Positions 42,264 through 51,278 of a DNA stretch of 64,000 nt are shown one piece after another (the first letter of the stretch is position 1; each line of letters opens with the position of its first letter). The notes below the pieces were generated by a model. The model was not told where the DNA came from. It did no database searches and saw only the letters and a list, made by a program, of their open reading frames with translations. The stretch covers positions 1 to 64,000 of the forward strand of contig CAVVVC010000006.1 in the NCBI GenBank assembly GCA_963751595.1, in the 5' to 3' direction. The translations under genes and the position numbers were made by a program. Source of the DNA: JAHEGP01 sp963751595 (GTDB lineage Bacteria; Pseudomonadota; Gammaproteobacteria; Pseudomonadales; JAHEGP01).

Positions 42264-42648
42264 CTGCCATATCTCTCCGATATTTCGAATTCACGGCGAG
42301 ATATTGTACGCGGTGCGGGATTTTCCGACTAAGGGCATAGCCGTAGCTATGGCCGCAGGAGGAAGATTTCGTACAGAGTGCAAGAACCGGCGAGAAACCC
42401 AATAGGCGCCCTAAGCTGAATGGCACTTAGTTAAGGAGAAATGCATAGGATTTTCAAAGCGCCGCTCTGGGCATCTACCCCGTCAGGACACTCCGTAAAT
42501 CCGTCCCAGGGGGCTCTGGGCCGACATCCCTGTCGGCGAAGGTCCTGCCGAGGTAGACACCCGAATCGGCTTAAGTCAGTGTCATTCGCCCTAAGCTACA
42601 ATAACAGCGCGCCGCAAAAGCGATTGCCGAATCGGTGAGATATGGCGG
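42264..42648 (-). mobile_element. Family A element, copy A4, interrupted by element B3
   Basis: The two arms, 42264-42417 and 42598-42648, are homologous to A1 in reverse orientation; the intervening DNA is element B3 with one target duplication. It is flanked by TTAG on both sides (42260-42263 and 42649-42652). Its ends are CTGCCATATCTCTCCG and, on the complement, CCGCCATATCTCACCG. It separates the primase-ligase operon from an AraC gene, in a 568-bp stretch that otherwise holds nothing I can support. Confidence 0.88.
42418..42587 (+). mobile_element. Family B element, copy B3, nested in A4
   Basis: A 170-bp copy flanked by a perfect 10-bp duplication GCCCTAAGCT (42408-42417 and 42588-42597), the reverse complement of the duplication around B2. 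So B3 occupies the same site in A4 as B2 does in A3, but in the opposite orientation relative to A. Its ends are GAATGGCACTTAGTTAAG and, on the complement, GAATGACACTGACTTAAG. The small frame MHRIFKAPL runs on past the element end in this copy. Confidence 0.9.
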
Positions 42649-42677
42649 TTAGAAGGGCGCGGAGCTGCCAGGCAGGC

Positions 42678-43766
42678 TTACGCCCCTGCATGCCGAACCA
42701 GCGCGTTGCGCCACTGGCTAGGACTCATTTTCGCCCAGTTACTGAAAGCGCGGGAAAAGATGTTGGGATCGGCATAGTGCAGTATTGAAGCAATCTCGGC
42801 TACGGGGAGATCCGTGCCGGCAAGGAGTTGCCTTGCCAACTGGAATTTGGTTTGGTTGACAAGCTGACGCAGGCTCATGCCCTCTCTTGCCAGCCGCCGA
42901 CGCAGTGTTCGTTCCTTCACCCCCACCAGGTGCGCTACCGCATCGGCGGTGGCAGTGCTGGTGAGCACCAGTTGATAGAGCGAAAGCTGTACTTGCTCGG
43001 CAAAGCTCATTGGACTCACTGTCTCTGCTCCCTGCATCGCCCTTAACAACAATCCATACAGCACCGGATCGGCGCCTGGGATCGGTTTATCCAGCCAGGA
43101 CGAAGCAAATACAACGCCCGAAGCGCCGGCGTCGAAACTCAACCTGGAACTGAAAACCTTTTTATAGGGCCTGGTGTTGGCAGGTGCCCGGTAGCAAAAA
43201 TTCACCTGTAGCGGAGCCCAGGATGGACCGCATAATGCGCGTAGTATTTTAAAAATTATGCCATTTACCGCATCGTAGACCTGATCGATAGCCGGGGTGG
43301 CGTGTTGGTAGATCGAATACCCAAGGATCACCTTGCCCGGGGAAAACGTGACCAATAACGGCGCTGCGCCCCTGTCGTATAGGTGAAGGTGCAAGATCAA
43401 ACTTCGCAGTGCGTCACCGACAGTGGCTGAATTTTTCATCAGGTAACCCAGTGAACCAAGCTTCTGTATCTCGAAGCGCTCTCCCACCAACAGGCCGAAG
43501 TGGCGACACCCGGTCAGGTCTGCACCGGTTTCGAGTAAAAGTCCCAGTCGGTTCAGGGAAACGCGACTCTCGGGATCTGCGAAAAGCGACGGATCTACGC
43601 CGGCCGTTACGCATGCCCGCTGTGGACTCACCCCTAATTCGCTCAGTAGGTCCCAAATACTGAGGACGGGACCGATACGAACATCGCCGGTCTCACTGAA
43701 TGCCATCGGCGGTGACAAGTCATCGGAGAATTCAGTCCCTTTCATCTTGATCAAGATCAATTCCAT
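42678..43766 (-). CDS. AraC family transcriptional regulator
   Basis: Predicted 362-aa regulator; a start at 43745 (MKGTEFSDD) is also possible. The N-terminal part fits the Arabinose_bd ligand domain (FGLLVGERFEIQKLGSLGYLMKN region). The C-terminus has both helix-turn-helix units, AVAHLVGVKERTLRRRLAREG and IASILHYADPNIFSRAFSNWAKMSPSQW. It is divergent from an arylsulfatase gene and is the obvious candidate regulator for it. It belongs to the same general type as the CYP153-linked regulator at 7504. Confidence 0.9.
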   Translation of the reverse strand: MELILIKMKGTEFSDDLSPPMAFSETGDVRIGPVLSIWDLLSELGVSPQRACVTAGVDPSLFADPESRVSLNRLGLLLETGADLTGCRHFGLLVGERFEIQKLGSLGYLMKNSATVGDALRSLILHLHLYDRGAAPLLVTFSPGKVILGYSIYQHATPAIDQVYDAVNGIIFKILRALCGPSWAPLQVNFCYRAPANTRPYKKVFSSRLSFDAGASGVVFASSWLDKPIPGADPVLYGLLLRAMQGAETVSPMSFAEQVQLSLYQLVLTSTATADAVAHLVGVKERTLRRRLAREGMSLRQLVNQTKFQLARQLLAGTDLPVAEIASILHYADPNIFSRAFSNWAKMSPSQWRNALVRHAGA

Positions 43767-43850
43767 TACGATTTTCAGGCAATTAGATTACGCAGTGTCC
43801 GAAATTGCAAGGTCATGGAAAACGGATAGTGTTAATTTGGCCTCCAAGTA

Positions 43851-43881
43851 AAGCACTGAAATCGAACGAACCAAAGTGCTT
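43851..43881 (+). promoter_or_regulatory. AAGCACT...AGTGCTT inverted repeat before the arylsulfatase
   Basis: Perfect 7-bp arms, AAGCACT (43851-43857) and AGTGCTT (43875-43881), with a 17-bp spacer, lie 36 bp before the sulfatase start. It could be an operator or a leader hairpin. Confidence 0.35.
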
Positions 43882-43916
43882 GCAAGCATCCATTGCCCCC
43901 TTTGGAGAACAAGCTC

Positions 43917-46430
43917 ATGAAGCTCTCGCGTTTTGCTACCGTTTGCTTGATAACGACCCTTGTCAATGTGACCGCTCACAATACGGGCCTCGCCCGGGAG
44001 GCCACTGCCGGGCCCGGCTCGCCAGGCGCGACAGCCAGCATCGATGGCAATCAGCTACCGCCCCCACCCCCGGATTTCGGCGGCACAATCAAGCGTGAGG
44101 CCCTGCAGTCCAGGCCCTGGTGGGCGCCGCGCGTGGTGCCCCCCAAAGGAGCACCCAACGTCCTGCTGATCATCACCGATGACGCGGGTTTCGGCGTCCC
44201 CAGCACCTTTGGCGGGGTAATTCCAACGCCTTCGCTGGACCGTGTCGCTAATGAGGGCCTGCGCTATAACAATATCCATTCCACGGCGCTCTGTTCGCCA
44301 ACGCGCGCCGCGCTGATCACAGGGCGCAACCACCACTCGGTGGGCTTCGGCGTGATCTCGGAGCAGTCGACCGGTTTTCCCGGCTACAACAGCATCATCG
44401 AGAAGGACAAGGCCACTGTCGGCCGGATTCTGCTGGACAACGGCTATGCCACCTCATGGTTTGGCAAGAATCACAATACGCCGGCTTTCGCCGCCAGCCA
44501 GGTTGGCCCCTTCGACCAGTGGCCCATCGGCATGGGCTTCGAATACTTTTACGGATTTGTGGGCGGCGATGCCAACCAGTGGGAACCCAACTTGTATCGC
44601 AATACCACCCAGATCTACCCCTTCGCAGGAAAACCCGATTGGAATATGATTACGGGTATGGCTGATGACGCCATCGCGTACCTCAACCGGATTAACCAGA
44701 TCGATCCCGAAAAACCGTTCTTCCTCAAGTATGCGCCCGGGGCCACCCACGCGCCGCATCATCCCACAAAAGAATGGGTCGAAAAGATCAGCGCGATGCG
44801 CCTGTTCGACGACGGCTACGAAAAACTGCGCGAGCGTATCTTCGAGAACCAGAAACGTCTTGGTGTTATCCCCGCGGACACCCAGCTGGAGCCCTGGCCC
44901 AGGGACGTCCTCAAGCCCTGGGACGCACTCAGCGAAGAGGAGAAGAAGCTGTTCATCAGGCAGGTGGAGGTGTTCGCCGCCTATGCCGCTTACAGCGACC
45001 ACGAGATAGGCCGCGTTATCCAGGCCGTCGAGGATATGGGCAGGCTCGATAACACGCTGGTCATCTACATCAATGGCGACAATGGCACCAGCGCCGAGGG
45101 CGGCCCCCTGGGCACTCCCAACGAAGTGGCGTTCTTCAACGGCATCAACAAGATGCCCGCAAAAACCCAGCTGAAATGGTACGACGTGTGGGGCACCGAG
45201 CAGACCTACAACCATATGTCGGCCGGCTGGTCCTGGGCTTTCGATACCCCCTTCACCTGGTTCAAGCAGAATGCCTCGAAGCTGGGCGGCATTCGGCAGA
45301 ACATGGCGGTGATGTGGCCAGAGGGAATCAAGGACAAAGGCGGCCTGCGAGAGCAATTCATGCACGTCATCGACGTGGTTGCCACGATTCTCGAGGTCAC
45401 TGGCATCAACCCCCCGGAGGAGGTTGACGGTATCAAGCAGGCGCCCATCGAGGGCACCAGCTTCGCCTATACCTTTGCCGAAGAAAACGCCGCGACGCCT
45501 TCGCGCCACAAGACCCAGTACTTCGAGATGATGGGCCAGTGGGCGCTCTATCACGAGGGCTGGCTTCTCAGTACCAAGGTCAACCGTGCACCCTGGGACG
45601 CCTACGGCGCCGCCAACCCCGACCCCCTCAACAACCAGGTACTGGAACTCTACGACCTGAGCACCGACTTCAGCCAGTCGCAGGACGTCGCTGATCAGCA
45701 CCCGGACAAAGTGAAGCGGATGAAGGCGATGTTCATCGAGGAAGCCGAGAAATACCAGGTCTTCCCCATGGATGCCTCGGTAGCGGCCCGCGTGATCGCG
45801 CCCCGGCCCAACATCACCGCAGGCCGTTCCGAGTTTGTCTACACCACTCCCATGGTCGGACTGCCCCAGGGGGACTCGCCCTTGCTGCTTAACACCTCCT
45901 ATACCATCAGCGCCGACATCGAAGTGCCGCAAGAGGGTGCCGAGGGCATGATCCTCACCTCGGGGGGCCGTTTCGGCGGTTACGGCTTCTACCTGCTCGA
46001 GGGCAAGCCCGTGTTTGTCTGGAACATGCTGGATCTGGAGCGAATCAAGTGGGAAGGCGATGCGCCACTCAAGCCGGGCAAGCATACCGTGGTCTTCGAC
46101 TTCAAATATGACGGGCTGGGCGTCGGCACCCTGGCCTACAACAATATGAGCGGTCTCGGCCGGTCAGGCACGGGTACGCTCAAGGTGGACGGCAAGGCTG
46201 TGGACAGCAGGAAGATGGAAAAAACGCTGCCGATGATCCTGCAGTGGGACGAAAGTTTCGATGTCGGTTCCGATACCCTGACCGGGGTCAACGATGCCGA
46301 TTACAGACCGCCGTTCCCCTTGACGGCCCAACTCAACAAGCTGACCCTCACTTTGGACAGGCCACAGTTGTCGCCGGCAGATATCAAAAAACTCGAGACG
46401 GCGATGCGCAACAATAGCTCGAGTGAATAA
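43917..46430 (+). CDS. Arylsulfatase (formylglycine-type, secreted)
   Basis: Predicted 837-aa protein. I chose the ATG at 43917 (GGAG 9 bases upstream), which gives a signal peptide ending near GLA. The sulfatase signature ALCSPTRAALITGRN contains Cys126, which a maturase converts to formylglycine. Metal ligands are in LLIITDDAGFG (paired Asp) and VIYINGDNGTS. A C-terminal beta domain of about 170 residues (from about 640) follows, as in large arylsulfatases such as Pseudomonas AtsA relatives. It would release sulfate from aryl or other sulfate esters in the periplasm. No sulfatase maturase is adjacent. An AraC regulator is divergent from it. Confidence 0.93.
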   Translation: MKLSRFATVCLITTLVNVTAHNTGLAREATAGPGSPGATASIDGNQLPPPPPDFGGTIKREALQSRPWWAPRVVPPKGAPNVLLIITDDAGFGVPSTFGGVIPTPSLDRVANEGLRYNNIHSTALCSPTRAALITGRNHHSVGFGVISEQSTGFPGYNSIIEKDKATVGRILLDNGYATSWFGKNHNTPAFAASQVGPFDQWPIGMGFEYFYGFVGGDANQWEPNLYRNTTQIYPFAGKPDWNMITGMADDAIAYLNRINQIDPEKPFFLKYAPGATHAPHHPTKEWVEKISAMRLFDDGYEKLRERIFENQKRLGVIPADTQLEPWPRDVLKPWDALSEEEKKLFIRQVEVFAAYAAYSDHEIGRVIQAVEDMGRLDNTLVIYINGDNGTSAEGGPLGTPNEVAFFNGINKMPAKTQLKWYDVWGTEQTYNHMSAGWSWAFDTPFTWFKQNASKLGGIRQNMAVMWPEGIKDKGGLREQFMHVIDVVATILEVTGINPPEEVDGIKQAPIEGTSFAYTFAEENAATPSRHKTQYFEMMGQWALYHEGWLLSTKVNRAPWDAYGAANPDPLNNQVLELYDLSTDFSQSQDVADQHPDKVKRMKAMFIEEAEKYQVFPMDASVAARVIAPRPNITAGRSEFVYTTPMVGLPQGDSPLLLNTSYTISADIEVPQEGAEGMILTSGGRFGGYGFYLLEGKPVFVWNMLDLERIKWEGDAPLKPGKHTVVFDFKYDGLGVGTLAYNNMSGLGRSGTGTLKVDGKAVDSRKMEKTLPMILQWDESFDVGSDTLTGVNDADYRPPFPLTAQLNKLTLTLDRPQLSPADIKKLETAMRNNSSSE

Positions 46431-46540
46431 AGGGCGGACTGACAGGCGGGCGCAACGCCCGCTCTCTGCGCCGGGCCCGGGAGCACTCGCGAAAAAGTTG
46501 GCTGGTCACAGCAGGCATGAAATAGCGATACGGGAGCCTG

Positions 46541-47995
46541 TTACTTTGCAACCGCTGTCTTGACGATCGACACACCGCTACAAGGCGGTTGGTCGCCCTG
46601 CCCTGCGGAAAAATCGAAACAGGTGATTTTCTGGGAAATCACGTCACCCTCCTGCAGGGTACCGGTGATATAGGATTCGTAAACATCGTTTCCTACCCGC
46701 ACCGGCTTGGTGATCGACAAATCCCCGTAAAAAGTGAACGGCGAAGCTTTGCCAAACGCATTGTAGTTGTAGCGAAACTCCGACTTGAAATCGCCACCCG
46801 TAATTGCAATCGAAGAGTCGCTCAGGTAGTCGTCGTACACTCTACCGCGGAAAACACCCCCGCTTATTTCCAGGCTACCCGCTATTGCAGCAACATCCTG
46901 GGAGAAGGTACCACCTGTTATCGTGACCTGTCCGGTTTCCTGGAACAGCCTGCCGATCTCTCCACCGCTGATCTTCGCCACCGAGCCGGTTTCCGACGTT
47001 ATGGAGCCAATCTTGCCCCCGGAAACCACCAGCGAGCTCGTCACCCCGGAGCTAATCCGGGAAATGTCGCCGCCCGCGACATTGACCGAGGCATTGCCCT
47101 GGCTGAAGATGCCATCGACACGACCGCCAAAGACATTGCTCTTGCCACCATCCGTGACAAAAGCGCCCTTCGCAATGTTGGTTCCCGGGCGGAGGTTCAC
47201 AATGGTGCCATCACCCGATACCCGCAATGCCTGGGCCAGGGTATAGTCGATAAAATGCTGCTTGCCATCGTTGAAAACGACGATGCCCTCGGGCGGGGGA
47301 GCCAGGGTCCAAAGCGTGCTGTATCCCTTGTAGCTGCCGTCGCCGGCAAAAATGTCGGCGTACAGCTCACGTGACAGGCCCTGGTCCTCGGGAAGCGCGC
47401 CCAGGTCGACCCTTAGCACAAACGGGGCATCCTTGTCATCGACCCGGGGCATGTGAGGCTCTACGCCCAGGGGCAACTTGCAGCACCAGAAACTGATACG
47501 CGACGGCGTCTCGCCGGTAAACCCGAAATAGACCGTCCTGCGTTCGAGTCGAGCGTCCTTGAGTGGCAAGGGTGACACCAGATTGCCCCGGGGGTCGATC
47601 CCATAACTGTAGACGGCAACCGGCGGCGGCGGCGGCGCATTCGTTTTGGTAAAAACAGCGATCAGCGGCGCAGCCTTAGCGCCCCAGTTCTTCTTAACGG
47701 CATCGGCGGGAACATCGAAGCGGCACTCGTTGGCGGTGCCATCCATGCAGTTTTCCCAGTGCGAAAACTCCCAGCCGTCATCCTCCCGGGGAACACCGTA
47801 GTAGGTCTCCTGGTAGGCGTGCACGACCATATTTTTCCTGCAACTATCGGCCCCCGCCTGGTAATCCTCGAGAAAGCAATTGCGATCCCCCGATGCAGAC
47901 AGGACATCCCCCTCGCCGACAATTTCAATTGGATGATTGCAGGCGAGCAGTAATAGTGCCATCACCGCTACCGTCGTCGTTCTAATTGCGCCCAT
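46541..47995 (-). CDS. Lipoprotein with glycine-rich beta-helix-like C-terminus
   Basis: Predicted 484-aa protein from the ATG at 47995, with a lipoprotein signal ending LLLLAC. The first about 150 mature residues contain several cysteines (NCFLEDYQAGADSC, ENCMDGTANEC) and aromatic residues that recall a secreted InlB-repeat-like or lectin-like domain. A proline run APPPPP follows. Residues about 280-420 have short repeats of the type xVxGGxIxxI (NVAGGDISRI, VVSGGKIGSI, KISGGEIGRL, TITGGTFSQ, EISGGVFRG), which predicts a parallel beta-helix. Two more Cys close the C-terminus. Likely surface-exposed; function unknown. Confidence 0.75.
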   Translation of the reverse strand: MGAIRTTTVAVMALLLLACNHPIEIVGEGDVLSASGDRNCFLEDYQAGADSCRKNMVVHAYQETYYGVPREDDGWEFSHWENCMDGTANECRFDVPADAVKKNWGAKAAPLIAVFTKTNAPPPPPVAVYSYGIDPRGNLVSPLPLKDARLERRTVYFGFTGETPSRISFWCCKLPLGVEPHMPRVDDKDAPFVLRVDLGALPEDQGLSRELYADIFAGDGSYKGYSTLWTLAPPPEGIVVFNDGKQHFIDYTLAQALRVSGDGTIVNLRPGTNIAKGAFVTDGGKSNVFGGRVDGIFSQGNASVNVAGGDISRISSGVTSSLVVSGGKIGSITSETGSVAKISGGEIGRLFQETGQVTITGGTFSQDVAAIAGSLEISGGVFRGRVYDDYLSDSSIAITGGDFKSEFRYNYNAFGKASPFTFYGDLSITKPVRVGNDVYESYITGTLQEGDVISQKITCFDFSAGQGDQPPCSGVSIVKTAVAK

Positions 47996-48312
47996 CGTAA
48001 ACCTCCATACCAGGACCGCGTACCCCATTGTACCCGTGCCGCGTCAAGTTCGAATCGGCCGCCGTTTTCCCGGCGGGAGTACAGGGCCATTCAGGGGGCT
48101 AGGATATCAATCACGGTGGTTAACTGAAATACGCGTAAGCCGATGAAGGCGCTAAAAAGACACCGTTTACGACAGAAAAGGACCCAGAAGCCGGTTTCCG
48201 GGTGCAGTCCGCCGAATGCGCAGCCTGGCGTAGCCAGCTGGCCAACCTTGGACATGCCTACCCACGGCCTCTATATTTGATTTATCCCGAGGCCAGAAGA
48301 CCCATCAAGCCA

Positions 48313-49737
48313 ATGAATCCAACTAAAGAACGTATCAAGCGACTTGAGAAGCACCTCAAGCAGGAAAACCCGATTTTGTCCGGCTGCGTGGATAGCTTCC
48401 GTAGACTGGATCGGATTGCCTGCGGTCTGGGATTGGCAACGGCAGACGAATCCTATGCCAATCAGGTATCCTGGTGGCCGGTGATTTCGGTACTGGGAAC
48501 CTTTTCTGCAGGTAAGTCGACGTTTTTGAACCAATACGTTGGTCAGGACTTACAACGCACGGGCAACCAGGCCGTGGATGACAAGTTTACGGTGATTTGC
48601 TATGGCACCGATGCGGCGGGTGCCGCCCTCCCCGGCCTCGCATTGGACAGCGACCCGCGGTTTCCGTTCTACCAGATCAGCCGTAACATCGATCAGGTCG
48701 CCGAGGGTGAAGGCAGGCGCATCGATTCCTATCTCCAGCTCAAGACGGCGAAGGCGGAGCCGTTGCGTGGCAAGATAGTCATCGACTCCCCGGGCTTCGA
48801 CGCCGACCGCCAGCGCACATCGACCCTGGCGATTACCGAACACATCATTGATCTGTCTGACCTGGTGCTGGTATTTTTCGATGCCCGCCACCCCGAACCG
48901 GGGGCCATGGGAGATACCCTGGAGCACCTGGTCGCTCGCACCGTAAATCGGCCGGACGCCAGCAAATTCCTCTACATACTCAACCAGATCGACTCGGCGG
49001 CCCGGGAGGACAACCCGGAGGATGTGGTCGCGGCCTGGCAGCGGGCGCTGGCGCAACAGGGCCTGACCGCCGGTCGCTTCTACCGCATCTACTCCCGCAG
49101 TGCCGAACTCCCTTCGACGGACGAGAATTTGCGCCAGCGCATGGAAAGGAAGCGCGACGAGGACATCGCAGAAATCGAAAATCGCATTCGCCAGGTCGAG
49201 GTCGAGCGCTCCTACCGGGTCGTTGGTGTGCTGGAGAAAACCGCAAAACACATTCGCGACACGCTGGTGCCCCAACTGGCGGCTGCGCGCAGAACCTGGC
49301 GGCGTCGAACCCTATGGCTCAGTATTGCCGTGTTCGGCGCAATCGGCGCGGGCTTTGCCTGGTGGAGTTGGCAGGGCGGCCACTGGCAGGGCCTGCGATT
49401 CGAGCCTTTCGCCAGCCTGGGGCCGGAGTTCCAGATTGGTATCGCCGCTGCAGTGCTGGGCGCATCCTGGCTGGTTTTCTCCCAGCTTCGTCACTGGGCC
49501 GGTCAATCGGTATTAAGGCGCATCAGGCGTTCCGAGTCGCTGGAGCCGGACCGGGAAAAACTCGCCAGTGCATTTGCCTGGGACCTCAAAGCCTGGTGGG
49601 ACGTGCTGGCATCCGCCAACCCCAGAGGCTGGAACTGGCGACGCAAGCGGCAGTTGGAACGGGTATTGGCCGATGCCGACGGTTTCGTACAATCGCTCAA
49701 CGATCAATACGCAAGGCCGTCCGGCCGGGAGGGCTGA
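48313..49737 (+). CDS. Dynamin-like GTPase
   Basis: Predicted 474-aa protein from the ATG at 48313; the frame is open to 48202 without a better start. P-loop GTFSAGKSTF is at residues 62-71, the switch/G3 segment is VIDSPGFDADR, and the G4 region is ILNQIDSAARED. A charged coiled-coil (about residues 285-335, RQRMERKRDEDIAEIENRIRQVEVER) leads to two hydrophobic helices (about 365-385 and 405-425), so it is membrane-bound like bacterial dynamin-like proteins. The C-terminal about 60 residues are basic and Trp-rich. It would remodel or tether membranes. It stands alone, unlike the paired GTPases at the left edge. Confidence 0.85.
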   Translation: MNPTKERIKRLEKHLKQENPILSGCVDSFRRLDRIACGLGLATADESYANQVSWWPVISVLGTFSAGKSTFLNQYVGQDLQRTGNQAVDDKFTVICYGTDAAGAALPGLALDSDPRFPFYQISRNIDQVAEGEGRRIDSYLQLKTAKAEPLRGKIVIDSPGFDADRQRTSTLAITEHIIDLSDLVLVFFDARHPEPGAMGDTLEHLVARTVNRPDASKFLYILNQIDSAAREDNPEDVVAAWQRALAQQGLTAGRFYRIYSRSAELPSTDENLRQRMERKRDEDIAEIENRIRQVEVERSYRVVGVLEKTAKHIRDTLVPQLAAARRTWRRRTLWLSIAVFGAIGAGFAWWSWQGGHWQGLRFEPFASLGPEFQIGIAAAVLGASWLVFSQLRHWAGQSVLRRIRRSESLEPDREKLASAFAWDLKAWWDVLASANPRGWNWRRKRQLERVLADADGFVQSLNDQYARPSGREG

Positions 49738-49906
49738 GCGCCGCCGAACAACAGGCCGGACGGCCCGCCCAGCCCAAAACGAGAAACTGTTTCAGGTCAG
49801 GCATTTGTTCTTGCACGACGACGGCGCGGTAGCACGCGACTGCTGCTCCGGAGGGGGCGGCACTATGCCCCCATCACGCTTGGCGATCGGTATATCGGGC
49901 CAGCCA

Positions 49907-50980
49907 CTACTGCGCCGCACCCAGCGCCCGCGCCCTCTGCAGCACCTGCTCCGGCTCCCCTGAAGACGTACCCCAGCCCTGGGTATGCTGGGCCACCAGA
50001 TCCGCCAGCATCGCTGTATGCGCCGGTTTGTCGTTGAGACAGGGAATGTACTCGTAGCGCTCCCCACCCGCCTCGATAAACACCTCACGATTCTCCATCG
50101 CGATCTCCTCCAGTGTCTCCAGGCAATCTGCGGAGAAGCCTGGGCAGATCACCTGTACCGACTTGGTGCCATCGGCCGCCAGTGCCTCCAGCGTGTGATC
50201 GGTATAGGGCTGCAACCATTGCTTTGGCCCGAGCCGTGACTGAAAGCTCAACTGCCATTGTTCAGGCGCGAGGCCCAGCGCCTCCGCCAGCAAGCGACCG
50301 GTTTTCTGACATTCACAAAAGTAGGGATCGCCCTTGTGAAAGTACTCCTGGGGAATTCCGTGGAATGACAACAGCAGCTTGTCGGCCACGCCATGACTGG
50401 CCTGGTGCTCGCGCACGGCATCGGCCAGGGCCTCGATATAAGCTGGGCGGTCGTGATAATGGTTAACGAATCGCAATTCCGGCAACCAGCGCCAGTTCCG
50501 CAGTTGTTCGGTAACGGCGTCGAAAATCGACGCCGTCGTGGTAGCCGAGTATTGGGGATAGAGGGGCAGCACCAGCAGGCGGCGCACCCCGGAGGCCCGC
50601 AATTCCTCCAACCCGGCGGCGATCGAAGGGTTGCCGTAGCGCATCGCGAGCACCACCGGCATGTCGCGGTCTGCCAGCGCCCGGGCCAGGGCATCGCGCT
50701 GGGCTTGGGAAATCACCATCAGGGGTGAGCCCTGATCGGTCCAGACCTTCTGGTAGGCAGCCGCCGACCGACCCGGGCGCGTGTTGAGGATGATCAGGTT
50801 GAGCACCAGCCACCAGATCGGGCGCGCCAGTTCAACCACGCGGCGGTCCCAGAGGAATTCCTTGAGATAACGCCTCACCGAGCGTCGATCCGGGGCATCC
50901 GGGGTACCCAGATTCACCAGGAGAACCCCGGTTTTACCGGGCTGGCTGTGACTAAACGTGTTCAGTTCTGGCTGACTCAA
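49907..50980 (-). CDS. hemH: Ferrochelatase
   Basis: Predicted 357-aa enzyme that inserts Fe2+ into protoporphyrin IX, the last step of heme synthesis. I prefer the TTG at 50980: it has GGAGG 9 bases upstream and gives LSQPELNTF..., with the usual KTGVLLVNLGTPDAP soon after. In-frame ATGs at 51022 and 51046 lack ribosome binding sites. The metal-site histidine is in LLLSFHGIPQEYFHKGDPY, and the conserved CPGFSADCLETLEEI contains the glutamate-rich helix. No other hem genes adjoin it. The CYP153 and the pentaheme protein are potential heme consumers. Confidence 0.94.
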   Translation of the reverse strand: MSQPELNTFSHSQPGKTGVLLVNLGTPDAPDRRSVRRYLKEFLWDRRVVELARPIWWLVLNLIILNTRPGRSAAAYQKVWTDQGSPLMVISQAQRDALARALADRDMPVVLAMRYGNPSIAAGLEELRASGVRRLLVLPLYPQYSATTTASIFDAVTEQLRNWRWLPELRFVNHYHDRPAYIEALADAVREHQASHGVADKLLLSFHGIPQEYFHKGDPYFCECQKTGRLLAEALGLAPEQWQLSFQSRLGPKQWLQPYTDHTLEALAADGTKSVQVICPGFSADCLETLEEIAMENREVFIEAGGERYEYIPCLNDKPAHTAMLADLVAQHTQGWGTSSGEPEQVLQRARALGAAQ

Positions 50981-51278
50981 GAAGGTTTTCCTCCGTAGCT
51001 GGATCGTGAAGTGTACCAGCATGCCCATCCAGCGAAAAATCACCAACGGCAGCGGCAGGGGGTGTTACGCACCGGTCAGCCAATCGGCCTGCCGATTTCC
51101 ACAACGCATGCCTCGAACGGGCTCACTACCCTTGACTCACCGGTGAAGCATGGCATGCTGCAACAACCGCTCAGGAACCGGAACGGATTTACCGGCAGTC
51201 GATCGAGCAGGGGCAAGCGGAGACCGCCCCGGTCACGAAACCAGCCGGGGTTATTGCAGTAAAACGGAAGCGAGCCGA

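Noticed and set aside
42202..42405. Small frame starting with an ATG preceded by GAGG, running into element A4
   Set aside because: Only about 20 codons lie outside the element, and the reconstructed pre-insertion frame simply runs into the AraC gene on the wrong strand; not supportable as a gene.
44454..46085. A 543-codon open frame on the strand opposite the arylsulfatase
   Set aside because: The plus-strand sulfatase is complete with all motifs; the antisense frame has low-complexity Gly/Leu/His-rich composition typical of GC-rich shadow frames.
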